From AAA044-D11 sp965268555 (GTDB lineage: Bacteria > Actinomycetota > Actinomycetes > Nanopelagicales > Nanopelagicaceae): a DNA stretch of 64,000 bases. The notes below the pieces were generated by a model that saw only the letters and a list, made by a program, of their open reading frames with translations, was not told the DNA's origin and searched no databases. Made by a program: the position numbers and the translations under genes. Shown one piece after another: positions 7,607 through 15,936 of the stretch (the first letter of the stretch is position 1; the number at the start of each line of letters is the position of its first letter). The stretch covers positions 806,001-870,000 of the forward strand of contig OZ254174.1 of assembly GCA_965268555.1 (NCBI GenBank). The letters run 5' to 3'.

Positions 7607-9292
7607 ATGACCTTTTCTGTAACGATGCCAGCACTTGGCGAATCGGTAACCGAAGGAACAGTTACACGTTGGCTCAAGAAAGAGGGCGATGTAGTAGCTG
7701 TAGACGAGCCACTCCTAGAAGTTTCCACGGACAAAGTTGATACTGAAATTCCTTCACCTGTTGCTGGAGTTTTACAGAAAATTATCGTTGCAGTTGATTC
7801 AACAGTTGCAGTAGGTGCCGAGTTAGCAGTTATCGCTGATGGTGCTGCCGCAACTTCTGCGCCAGCTGCCGTTGTTGCTGCTCCAGTAACTCCACCGCCA
7901 GCTGCCGTTGTTGCAGCTCCAGTAACTCCACCGCCAGCTGCCGTTGTTGCTGCTCCAGCTGCCGTTGCATCTTCAACCGGAACAATTGTCACAATGCCAG
8001 CGCTGGGTGAATCTGTAACAGAAGGAACCGTTACACGTTGGCTCAAGAAAGTTGGAGATCAAGTAACTGTAGATGAAGCACTTTTAGAAGTTTCTACCGA
8101 CAAAGTTGATACCGAAATTCCATCACCAGCGACTGGAACTCTAGTTTCAATCGATGTAGCAGTTGATTCAACTGTTCCTGTAGGTGCTCGACTTGCCGTA
8201 ATTGGCGGCTCTGGCGCTCCGGTTGTTGCTGCTCCGGTTGTTGCTGCTCCGGTTGTTGCTGCTCCGGTTGTTGCTGCTCCGGTTGTTGCTGCTCCGGTTG
8301 TTGCTGCTCCGGTTGTTGCTGCTCCGGTTGTTGCTGCTCCGGTTGTTGCTGCAGTTTCAAATGAGGACGCGTATGTAACTCCGATTGTTCGTAAATTTGC
8401 CTCCGAAAATAACGTTGATCTCTCTAAAGTTAAGGGCACCGGAATCGGTGGTCGCATTCGCAAGGAAGATGTTCTAGCTGCTGCGCCTAAGGCAGCTGCT
8501 ACTTTCCAAAGTGCACCAGTTGCAAGCGCACCTGTCTCAACGCCAAGCGCAGCTCCAGTTTCCGTTTCTCCGCTTCGTGGAACCACAGTAACAATGTCAC
8601 GACTTCGTAAAGTTATTGCAGAACGCATGCTTGAATCACTTCACGTGAGTGCGCAACTAACGACTGTGATTGAAGTCGATGTAACAGCAATTGCAAGATT
8701 ACGAGATCGCGCTAAGGCTTCATTTGAAGCTCGCGAAGGCACCAAGCTCTCATTCTTGCCATTCTTTGCGGTCGCAGTTTGCGAAGCGTTAAAGCAACAT
8801 CCAGTATTGAACGCATCAGTGACCGGAGATCAGATTACTTATCACGGCGCCGAGCACTTGGGAATTGCAGTTGATACTGAACGTGGGCTATTAGTTCCTG
8901 TTATTCGCGATGCTGGTGATTTAAATATGGGTGGCGTTGCACGCAAGATTGCAGATGTTGCAGCCAGAACTCGCGACAACAAGATTTCGCCAGATGAGTT
9001 AGGTGGCGGAACTTTCACAATCACAAATACCGGAAGCCGTGGCGCACTATTCGACACTCCAATTATTAACCAACCTCAAGTTGCAATTCTTGGCCTAGGC
9101 GCAGTTGTAAAGCGACCTATGGTTATGAAGGGTACTGATGGTGGCGAGACAATTGCAGTTCGCTCGATGGTATATCTCGGCCTTTCTTATGATCACAGAA
9201 TCGTTGATGGCGCGGATGCTGCAAGATTCTTGGTGACGCTTAAGGATCGCCTAGAAGGTGGCCGTTTCGAATCTGATTTGGGTCTTTCTTAA
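7607..9292 (+). CDS. sucB: Dihydrolipoamide acyltransferase (E2), two lipoyl domains
   Basis: A 561-residue E2 of a 2-oxo acid dehydrogenase. Lipoyl domain 1 is at 5-78 (lipoyl Lys K43) and lipoyl domain 2 at 127-200 (K166); both carry the STDKVDTE motif. Linker 1 (about 85-122) is Ala/Pro/Val-rich with a 12-residue repeat. Linker 2 (204-248) is nine exact APVVA units. A peripheral-subunit binding domain follows at about 256-292 (TPIVRKFASENNVD). The catalytic domain runs from 325 to the end, with H530 and D534 in YDHRIVDG. In Mycobacterium the gene here is dlaT, used by pyruvate and possibly 2-oxoglutarate dehydrogenase, so which E1 it serves is open. No E1 gene is near. Shine-Dalgarno GGGAG at 7592-7596. 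Confidence 0.93.
   Translation: MTFSVTMPALGESVTEGTVTRWLKKEGDVVAVDEPLLEVSTDKVDTEIPSPVAGVLQKIIVAVDSTVAVGAELAVIADGAAATSAPAAVVAAPVTPPPAAVVAAPVTPPPAAVVAAPAAVASSTGTIVTMPALGESVTEGTVTRWLKKVGDQVTVDEALLEVSTDKVDTEIPSPATGTLVSIDVAVDSTVPVGARLAVIGGSGAPVVAAPVVAAPVVAAPVVAAPVVAAPVVAAPVVAAPVVAAPVVAAVSNEDAYVTPIVRKFASENNVDLSKVKGTGIGGRIRKEDVLAAAPKAAATFQSAPVASAPVSTPSAAPVSVSPLRGTTVTMSRLRKVIAERMLESLHVSAQLTTVIEVDVTAIARLRDRAKASFEAREGTKLSFLPFFAVAVCEALKQHPVLNASVTGDQITYHGAEHLGIAVDTERGLLVPVIRDAGDLNMGGVARKIADVAARTRDNKISPDELGGGTFTITNTGSRGALFDTPIINQPQVAILGLGAVVKRPMVMKGTDGGETIAVRSMVYLGLSYDHRIVDGADAARFLVTLKDRLEGGRFESDLGLS
7862..7963 (+). repeat. 36-bp in-frame tandem repeat in E2 linker 1
   Basis: Two almost identical 36-base units (7862-7897 and 7898-7933) and a partial third encode AAVVAAPVTPPP. 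The copies differ at about one base (gctgct versus gcagct). Confidence 0.85.
8216..8350 (+). repeat. Perfect 9 x 15-bp minisatellite in E2 linker 2
   Basis: The unit GCTCCGGTTGTTGCT (APVVA) occurs nine times without a single base change. The unit is a multiple of three, so copy-number change by slippage keeps the reading frame and only lengthens or shortens the flexible linker. Confidence 0.97.
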
Positions 9293-9294
9293 CA

Positions 9295-10200
9295 ATGGCA
9301 ACCCGCCTACCGCCACAACGCGTAGCGGTTACTGGCGCTTCCGGTTTAATCGGAACTGCTTTAGTTGGTCATCTTCGAAATGAAGGACACACTGTACAAA
9401 GATTTGTAAGACGCCCCGCAATCGCGCGGGATGAAATAACTTGGGATCCACAATCCGGAAGCGTTGATTTATCAGCACTTGAAGGCGTGGATGCAGTCAT
9501 ACATTTGGCTGGTGCCGGCGTTGGCGATAAACGTTGGACCAAGAAATACAAATCAACGATCTTAAATTCCCGTCTTCTCGGAACTACAGCGATTGCCAAT
9601 GCAGTTGCAACTGTAAAACCATCAGTCTTCATCTCAGCAAGTGCAATTGGCTGGTATGGCGAAACCGGAAACCGAGCTGTAACCGAAACTGATCGTGGTG
9701 GCGATGATTTTCTCGCAGCAGTTTGTCGCGAATGGGAGGGCGCTGCAGATTTAGCTGGCGAAGTTCGCACCGTAAAGATTAGAACTGGTTTGGTTTTAGA
9801 TCCAACTGGTGGGGCTCTGGGTCGAATGATTCCATTATTTAGATTAGGACTCGGTGGCAAACTCGGTAGTGGTAAGCAGTGGTGGTCCTGGATAACTCTG
9901 CATGATCAAGTCCGTGCTATCTGCCATTTGATGGAATCTAAAGTTTCTGGTCCAGTTAATTTAACTGCACCCAATCCCGCTACTAATCAAGAGTTCACTG
10001 CTGCTCTTGCCAGAGCGATGCACCGGCCAGCGCTTTTCCCAGCTCCTGGTTTTGCGTTAAAACTTGCGCTTGGAGGATTCTCAACTGAAATTCTGGGATC
10101 GAAGAAAATTTTGCCTGATGTTTTAAACAATGATGGTTTTAACTTTGATTATCCACATCTAACAACGGCGCTTGAAGCCTTGGTCTCTCCAGTTAAATAA
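9295..10200 (+). CDS. TIGR01777-family NAD-dependent epimerase-like protein
   Basis: A 301-residue extended-SDR protein. It has the Rossmann motif VTGASGLIGTALVGHL at the N-terminus, the family blocks GVDAVIHLAGAGVGDKRWT and SASAIGWYG, and the C-terminal GFALKLALGGFSTEILGSKKILP. The TIGR01777 (YfcH-like) group has no firmly established reaction. The old label 'cell division inhibitor SulA' is not supported. It starts 2 bases after the E2 stop and thus belongs to the lpd-E2 operon. The same gene follows dlaT in Mycobacterium (recalled). Its 3' end overlaps the convergent oxidoreductase gene by 8 bases. Confidence 0.9.
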   Translation: MATRLPPQRVAVTGASGLIGTALVGHLRNEGHTVQRFVRRPAIARDEITWDPQSGSVDLSALEGVDAVIHLAGAGVGDKRWTKKYKSTILNSRLLGTTAIANAVATVKPSVFISASAIGWYGETGNRAVTETDRGGDDFLAAVCREWEGAADLAGEVRTVKIRTGLVLDPTGGALGRMIPLFRLGLGGKLGSGKQWWSWITLHDQVRAICHLMESKVSGPVNLTAPNPATNQEFTAALARAMHRPALFPAPGFALKLALGGFSTEILGSKKILPDVLNNDGFNFDYPHLTTALEALVSPVK

Positions 10201-11326
10201 GAGCTAAAGCAGCCAGCCTTCCTGATCTCATTGCACCATTCTGTGATGGCACACTTCGATGATCGCCAGCAACATAAATTCCTTCGCTAATCTTTGGATT
10301 TCTATTCAATTCAAGTAATTCATTTCTAAAGGGTAAAGAAGCCTTGATTTCATACCTTGCCGCAAGCTCCCAATTGCGGGTATCGCAGCGCCATAATTTT
10401 GACAGCTCCTTACGAACTTCACTTTCGGAGATTGGTGCGAGTGAAGTGCTTGAAACCAAATTAACGCCCGCCGGGGCGTATTCGGCGGAAACTTTTGAGA
10501 TTACAAGTGAGTTCACTAGCGGGCTCGTTGAATCTAGGGCTAGGTAATTATTTGCTTCGAGCTCACTGGAAGTGGCGTGATACCAAGTTGTGGAACTAAG
10601 AACTTTTGGAATCACACCAAGATCAAGCATCTGTGCCGCCGTTGTTAGATCTGTTGCCACAACAACTGCATCACATGAAATCTTGCCAAAGTTGCCGTGC
10701 ACACTCCCCTGCTTTACTTCATCTACCTGCGCTCCCAATTTCACATCAACTAGATGATCAGCAAGTGATTCACTCATTTCACCAACCCCATTAGCCGGAA
10801 CTCCTGGTCGCCCAAGTACAAAGGAGCGCAGAACTTCACGCGCAATATCGGCACGAATCAAATTCGGGTCAGTAAGAAAAACTCCTCGCAAAAATGGTGA
10901 GAGTGCCCGGGTATAAATACTTTTAAAACTTTGCGAAGCTTCGCCTAATGTCTTTGATTTCGGCTTAATTGCTAAGAACTTAGCTAACGCAATTTTTTCA
11001 GAAATCGAACCGATGCTCAAGGTTTTGCTTAAGTGGCTCAACCCAATTCTCAACTCGCCGCTTTCTTCAATAATGCGCAGATTTGTAAAAATCTCTTTGA
11101 ACTCAATGTTAGCCAAGGCGTTTAGGCGCTTAATCTCTGAGTAATTCGGATTGATAACTTGGAAACCATGATCAAAGCGAAAGCCATTTACATTGTCAGT
11201 CTTTACTCGACCACCTACCCGGTCGCTTGCTTCAAGAACTGTTACTTGTAAGCCATTTCGCTGTAAGTAGATTGCGCAGGTTAGACCAGCCAAACCTGCG
11301 CCAACTACTACAACTGATTTACTCAC
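10193..11326 (-). CDS. FAD-dependent amine oxidase/desaturase-like protein
   Basis: A 377-residue flavoprotein. It has the dinucleotide fold VVVGAGLAGLTCAIYLQRNG followed by LEASDRVGGRVKTD, the GG doublet and RhxxR-like motif of the amine oxidase/protoporphyrinogen oxidase/phytoene desaturase superfamily. The closing GIYVAGDHRSVPSQNGAMRSGRLAA is the C-terminal FAD-binding block. No signal peptide or membrane helix is obvious. Length is shorter than HemY or CrtI (about 450-500). The substrate cannot be named. Transcribed after the MMPL gene, whose stop overlaps its start (11323-11326), so the two probably act together. Neither gene is part of this block in Mycobacterium as I recall it. Confidence 0.82.
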   Translation of the reverse strand: MSKSVVVVGAGLAGLTCAIYLQRNGLQVTVLEASDRVGGRVKTDNVNGFRFDHGFQVINPNYSEIKRLNALANIEFKEIFTNLRIIEESGELRIGLSHLSKTLSIGSISEKIALAKFLAIKPKSKTLGEASQSFKSIYTRALSPFLRGVFLTDPNLIRADIAREVLRSFVLGRPGVPANGVGEMSESLADHLVDVKLGAQVDEVKQGSVHGNFGKISCDAVVVATDLTTAAQMLDLGVIPKVLSSTTWYHATSSELEANNYLALDSTSPLVNSLVISKVSAEYAPAGVNLVSSTSLAPISESEVRKELSKLWRCDTRNWELAARYEIKASLPFRNELLELNRNPKISEGIYVAGDHRSVPSQNGAMRSGRLAALALI

Positions 11327-13530
11327 TTACCGTGATGTTGAAGCTTTGAAGGCCACCAAACCTTTGGCCCGATTTCGTGAACTAAAGCTGGAACCAAGAT
11401 CGAACGTACCAACATAGTGTCTAGCAGTACGCCGAAGCCGACTGCAAAACCAAGTTCGGCAAGAAACACCAGTGGCAAAATTCCAAGTACTGCAAAGGTC
11501 GCAGCAAGAACTATTCCAGCTGATGTAATAACGCCGCCTGTAACCGTGAGCGCCTTTGTCATACCTGCGCGAGTTCCCATTTTCAGAGATTCTTCACGAA
11601 CTCGAGTCATCAAGAAGATGTTGTAATCAATTCCCAGCGCAACTAAAAAGATGAATGCGAATAGCGGGAATGAAGGATCGGCGCCGGCAAAGCCGAAAAT
11701 GTGATTGAAGACGACTGCACACGCCCCGAGGGTTGCAAAGAATGAGATAACGACCGTTCCTAAGAGCAGAACTGCCGCGTAAATTGAACGCAATAGCAGA
11801 CCCAAAATAATCGCAATGATGAATAGAACAATTGGAATAATTAGATTTCGATCATGCTTCGAGGCTTGGTTAATGTCATAACTAACTGAAGTTGAACCAC
11901 CCACGAGAATTGTTGGATCCAAACTCTCCATATCCGCTCGCAGACCTGGAATTAGCGCAATGGCTTCTTTTGAATCAGGTGCCAATTTAAGAGTTACATT
12001 GAGAAGAACATTTCCATCAACAACTTTGGTTGGTGGCAAAGGTTGGCCAGCTACAAATTGCCCATCTAGCATCGGCATAACTGAGTCAACCCCAGGGTTG
12101 GCTTTCAACTTTGCAATTGCAGGTTGTGTTAGTGCTTCTTTCAAAACTACTTGTGTTGGTTGACCTTGGCCACCTGGGAAATGCTTCAAGAGCTCTTCCT
12201 GACCAACTACAGAATCTGTTCGCTTTGTGAATGAATCGATTGTAGAAAGTCCAGTTGCATTGAGTGTTGAAGAGAGCCCTGCAAGAACAATCAGTATCGC
12301 AGTTGCGCCAATCCAATACTTTCTTGGATGACGAGCAGTTGCAGCGGATATTTTCGCCCAACCGCCAGATAACTTCTCATCGGCATCGCCAAATCTGGCA
12401 ACTTTTGGCCAGAAAATCCAGCGCCCAAAAATTACTAGCAAGGCTGGTAGCAAGGTAAGAATTGTGATCATCGAACAAACAATTCCAATTGCTCCAACCG
12501 GACCAAGGCCACGATTGTTATTCAATTGACTTAGAAGTAGAACTAGAAGACCTACAGTTACCGTACTTCCAGAGGCAATAATTGGTTCTACTACCCCGCG
12601 CCAGGCAATCTTCATCGCTTCAAATCGAGATTCATGCAGATGTAGCTCTTCGCGATATCTAGCAATTAAAAGCAGCGCGTAGTCCGTCGCAGCACCGAGT
12701 ACCAGAACCGAGAGAATTCCCTGCGACTGCCCATCAAGAGTTATGACATCATTCTTGGCAAGTAGATATACAACTCCGCCAGAAAGAGTAAGTGCGATAC
12801 CTGCAGATAAGAGCGGCAGAATCCAGAGAATTGGTGATCGATAAACAATAATCAAAATTATTGCTACTACCCCTGCTGTTGTAAGTAGTAGTGCAGAGTC
12901 AATACTTCCAAAAGCGCCGAAGAGGTCTGCCAAAATTCCTGCGAATCCGGTCGTATGTGTTGTTAGTGAATTGGCTTTCGCAAAGTCTTTCGCGTAATAA
13001 CGAATCGCATCAACAAGTCCAGGCAGGGCTGGCTCTTTGCCATCAGGCAATAACTCGGTCGCGATTTGAACGCTTATTGGAAAACTTGCAAGGATTGCTT
13101 TTCCATCTTCAGATGGGAAGGCAACTATCTCAGCGCCCTTGATGAAATAATCTGAAATTGGAATTGAGAGCTCTTTGCCAGCGGCATCTGTAATTAACTT
13201 GCCATCACTGTGGACTAATAATTTTGAACCAAGGCTCTGCGCGAATGCTTGAGTTGCGCCAATTTTTTCGGGTGTTACTTCACCTGTAAATAAAACTAAC
13301 GCTGGAATTTGATCATTTGCGCTATCTGAAAACTTTGAGATCGCATCGGCTGCTCGAGTCGCTTCAGATTCGGGAGGCAGAAACGAAGAGTTGTTGTTCT
13401 CTTGAACTGTCGAGAGCTTTCCAAAGAGCGGGCCGGTAAATCCTGAAATTGACATCCAAGTTATGACTACGACTATTGCCAGCCATAGTGGTTTCCGACC
13501 TCTTAATTTTGAACTTTTCTCCGAGAACAT
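11323..13530 (-). CDS. MMPL/RND-family exporter
   Basis: A 735-residue membrane protein with the two-fold RND layout: helix 1 near 15-35, an external domain to about 200, a block of five to six helices, then a second external domain and helix block. Both halves carry the family's GxxxDY element (LGAATDYALLLIARYREE and ALGIDYNIFLMTRVREE), which holds the proton-relay Asp. The length matches YdfJ-type actinobacterial MMPL proteins, which export lipids or hydrophobic compounds. Start at the ATG with GAAAGG upstream. It is divergent from lipB with 68 bases between and coupled to the flavoprotein gene; a shared role in making and exporting a lipid or isoprenoid product is inference. Confidence 0.88.
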   Translation of the reverse strand: MFSEKSSKLRGRKPLWLAIVVVITWMSISGFTGPLFGKLSTVQENNNSSFLPPESEATRAADAISKFSDSANDQIPALVLFTGEVTPEKIGATQAFAQSLGSKLLVHSDGKLITDAAGKELSIPISDYFIKGAEIVAFPSEDGKAILASFPISVQIATELLPDGKEPALPGLVDAIRYYAKDFAKANSLTTHTTGFAGILADLFGAFGSIDSALLLTTAGVVAIILIIVYRSPILWILPLLSAGIALTLSGGVVYLLAKNDVITLDGQSQGILSVLVLGAATDYALLLIARYREELHLHESRFEAMKIAWRGVVEPIIASGSTVTVGLLVLLLSQLNNNRGLGPVGAIGIVCSMITILTLLPALLVIFGRWIFWPKVARFGDADEKLSGGWAKISAATARHPRKYWIGATAILIVLAGLSSTLNATGLSTIDSFTKRTDSVVGQEELLKHFPGGQGQPTQVVLKEALTQPAIAKLKANPGVDSVMPMLDGQFVAGQPLPPTKVVDGNVLLNVTLKLAPDSKEAIALIPGLRADMESLDPTILVGGSTSVSYDINQASKHDRNLIIPIVLFIIAIILGLLLRSIYAAVLLLGTVVISFFATLGACAVVFNHIFGFAGADPSFPLFAFIFLVALGIDYNIFLMTRVREESLKMGTRAGMTKALTVTGGVITSAGIVLAATFAVLGILPLVFLAELGFAVGFGVLLDTMLVRSILVPALVHEIGPKVWWPSKLQHHGK

Positions 13531-13585
13531 GCCGAGCCTTTCAGATAATTTGCCGCTTTAATTGGTTAAGTCCCGAAGGTTACCT

Positions 13586-13598
13586 TAGGCTCAGTCCT
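13586..13598 (+). promoter_or_regulatory. Candidate leaderless promoter -10 of lipB
   Basis: TAGGCT at 13586-13591 lies 7 bases before the ATG at 13599. The identical hexamer at similar spacing recurs before the LysE gene, efeU and the leader ORF at 23166. Confidence 0.45.
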
Positions 13599-14255
13599 AT
13601 GTATTCGAGCCTTGGGGTTAAGTCAAACCTTATTACGGTTGAACATTTGGGGCTTGTTGAATACCAAAAAGCCTGGGCCTTTCAGCGGGAAATCCAGAGC
13701 GGGGTAATTAATGGCACGCACCCAAACACGCTAATTTTATTGGAACACCCATCGGTTTACACCGCAGGTCGTAGAACCGAAGATGGCGAACGACCAATAG
13801 ACGGTACCCCAGTAGTCGATGTCGATCGCGGTGGGAAAATTACTTGGCATGGTGAGGGTCAAATAGTTGGATATCCAATTATAAAATTACGCAATCGAAA
13901 TGATGTTGTCGGATTCGTTCGTGAAATTGAGACTTCGTTAATCGCTGCATGTTCCGAATTAGGAGTAAATACTGAGAGATATTGCGAACGAAGTGGCGTC
14001 TGGATTCGCGACGAGAATGGCGACCGCAAGATTGCCGCAATCGGAATTCGCGTAGCTAAAGGCGTGACGATGCATGGCTTCGCTCTTAACGTTGATCCGG
14101 ATATGACCGCATATGATCGAATCTCGCCTTGTGGATTCACTGATACAGGAGTTACATCATTGGCTCGAGAATTAGGTGTGAAAATTTCAGTCAAGGAAGT
14201 TCTACCAACAATTGAACGCCACATACTTTCTGCTCTAGATCGGATTGCACAATGA
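13599..14255 (+). CDS. lipB: Octanoyltransferase
   Basis: A 218-residue LipB that moves octanoyl from acyl carrier protein to lipoyl domains, the first step of lipoate synthesis. Visible motifs are LLEHPSVYTAGRRTE, GGKITWHGEGQIVGYPI and KIAAIGIRV with the catalytic Lys, and SPCGFTDTGVTS with the nucleophilic Cys. The open frame extends upstream to 13476, but the residues before MYSSLGV are unrelated to the family and ATG 13599 has a leaderless promoter. The stop overlaps the lipA start (ATGA at 14252-14255). Confidence 0.94.
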   Translation: MYSSLGVKSNLITVEHLGLVEYQKAWAFQREIQSGVINGTHPNTLILLEHPSVYTAGRRTEDGERPIDGTPVVDVDRGGKITWHGEGQIVGYPIIKLRNRNDVVGFVREIETSLIAACSELGVNTERYCERSGVWIRDENGDRKIAAIGIRVAKGVTMHGFALNVDPDMTAYDRISPCGFTDTGVTSLARELGVKISVKEVLPTIERHILSALDRIAQ

Positions 14256-15181
14256 CACTTGCGCCCGAAGGTCGGCCATTGCTTCGAATTGAAGCTCGAA
14301 ATGCCGCAGTTCCAATTGAACGCAAACCGGAATGGATTAAGACGCGTGCCAATATGGGGCCGGAATACACGGCGCTTAGATCTTTGGTTGCCAAAGAAGG
14401 ACTGCATACCGTCTGCCAAGAAGCGGCTTGTCCCAATATCTTTGAGTGCTGGGAAGATCGCGAAGCCACATTTTTAATTGGCGGCGAACGTTGCACAAGA
14501 CGTTGCGATTTTTGCAATATAGACACTGGGAAACCAGATCCGCTAGATCGCGACGAGCCAAGGCGCGTAGCTGAGTCTGTAAGAACTATGGAACTTAAAT
14601 ATGCAACTATTACTGGCGTTACGAGAGATGACCTCGAAGATGAAGGCGCCTGGTTATATGCCGAAACAATTCGCAAAGTTCATGAACTCAATCCAGGAAC
14701 TGGTGTCGAAATGTTGGCGCCAGATTTCAGTGGCAAACCACATTTGTTAAATGAAGTATTTGAAACTCGTCCAGAAGTATTTGCACACAATCTCGAAACT
14801 GTCCCTCGAATTTTTAAACGCATCCGCCCGGCATTTCGCTACGAACGTTCTCTGGATGTCATCTCGCAGGCTCGTGCTTTTGGCTTAATAACCAAATCAA
14901 ATTTGATACTTGGAATGGGTGAAACTCGGGAAGAGGTAACACAAGCACTTGTAGATCTACATGGCGCCGGTTGTGACTTAATTACAATTACTCAGTACCT
15001 ACGGCCAACACCTAAACATCATCCCGTTGAGCGTTGGGTAAAGCCACATGAATTTGTTGAATTAAGTGCCGAGGCTGAGGCAATTGGTTTCGCTGGAGTA
15101 ATGAGCGGTCCCCTTGTGCGATCTAGCTATCGTGCAGGTCGACTCTTTAAGCAAGCACAGGAAAAACGAGCCAATATCTGA
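14252..15181 (+). CDS. lipA: Lipoyl synthase (radical SAM)
   Basis: A 309-residue radical-SAM enzyme that inserts two sulfurs into octanoyl groups. The auxiliary cluster cysteines C55, C60 and C66 (CQEAACPNIFEC) and the radical-SAM cysteines C81, C85 and C88 (CTRRCDFC) are all present, as is the C-terminal RSSYRAG serine ligand. Together with lipB and the nearby E2, E3 and gcvT it makes this a lipoate synthesis-and-use neighbourhood. Coupled to lipB by a 4-base overlap and to the next gene by TGATG (15179-15183). Confidence 0.96.
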   Translation: MTLAPEGRPLLRIEARNAAVPIERKPEWIKTRANMGPEYTALRSLVAKEGLHTVCQEAACPNIFECWEDREATFLIGGERCTRRCDFCNIDTGKPDPLDRDEPRRVAESVRTMELKYATITGVTRDDLEDEGAWLYAETIRKVHELNPGTGVEMLAPDFSGKPHLLNEVFETRPEVFAHNLETVPRIFKRIRPAFRYERSLDVISQARAFGLITKSNLILGMGETREEVTQALVDLHGAGCDLITITQYLRPTPKHHPVERWVKPHEFVELSAEAEAIGFAGVMSGPLVRSSYRAGRLFKQAQEKRANI

Positions 15182-15936
15182 TGCGTGATTTTGTTTATCC
15201 GCCAGTTGTAGTTGCGATAAAAACTTTATGGAAATACCTAGGGCTTAGATTCAGCTTTAGCGGAGTTGAGAATATTCCAGCTAAGGGCGGTGCAATTCTT
15301 GCGATAAATCACATCGGTTACTTAGATTTCGCCATCGCTGGAACCGCGGTTCTGCCACGCAAGCGATACGTGCGCTTCATGGCCAAGAAAGAAATATTTG
15401 ATAACAAAGTAGCCGGACCTTTAATGCGCGGCATGCACCACATCTGCGTAGACCGCTCTAGTGGGTCGAGTTCATTTGTTGCAGCACTTCGCTACCTTCG
15501 TGCAGGCGAAATTGTTGGGATATTCCCAGAGGCAACAATTAGTCGCAGCTTTGAAATTAAAGAGTTAAAAACTGGTGCTGTTCGCTTGGCCATGGGATCA
15601 AATACTCCAATAATCCCCACAATCGTCTGGGGCTCTCAGCGAATTTTTACTAAAAAGGTGAAACCAAATTGGAAGCGAAATAAGTTTCCGATTACTGTCG
15701 CTTTCGGTGAACCATTAATTGTTCAAAAGGGGCAGGATGTTGATGAGGCCGAGAGTCAACTGCGCCAATTAATGAAGGATTTATTAAGTAAAGTTCAGAG
15801 TGAGTATCCAGATTCGCCTAAGGGGCAACGTTGGGCTCCAGCCAGATTGGGTGGAACTGCCCCAACACCGGAACAAGTTGAAATAGAATGGGCCGAGCAT
15901 TTAAAAGAGAAAGCACGTAACGAGGAGAGCAACTAA
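15181..15936 (+). CDS. 1-acyl-sn-glycerol-3-phosphate acyltransferase-like (PlsC family)
   Basis: A 251-residue membrane-associated acyltransferase. The catalytic NHIGYLD (NHx4D) motif is intact and the substrate-binding block follows. The third block reads FPEATIS instead of the usual FPEGTRS, so acceptor specificity may differ. The C-terminal tail is charged. The last gene before DUF4191 in the lipB-lipA transcription unit, overlapping neighbours by one base on each side. A second PlsC homologue at 29063 has the canonical motifs and is the better candidate for general phosphatidate synthesis. The role of this one is inferred from family only. Confidence 0.87.
   Translation: MRDFVYPPVVVAIKTLWKYLGLRFSFSGVENIPAKGGAILAINHIGYLDFAIAGTAVLPRKRYVRFMAKKEIFDNKVAGPLMRGMHHICVDRSSGSSSFVAALRYLRAGEIVGIFPEATISRSFEIKELKTGAVRLAMGSNTPIIPTIVWGSQRIFTKKVKPNWKRNKFPITVAFGEPLIVQKGQDVDEAESQLRQLMKDLLSKVQSEYPDSPKGQRWAPARLGGTAPTPEQVEIEWAEHLKEKARNEESN

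Noticed and set aside
8216..8350. Regular repeats resembling a CRISPR array
   Set aside because: Units are contiguous without spacers, 15 bases long and in frame within a protein linker.
8059..8628. Long antisense frames over the E2 gene, one reading as repeated PEQQQ
   Set aside because: They are the reverse strand of the 15-bp repeat, which stays open because the unit is a multiple of three. No start signals or family resemblance.
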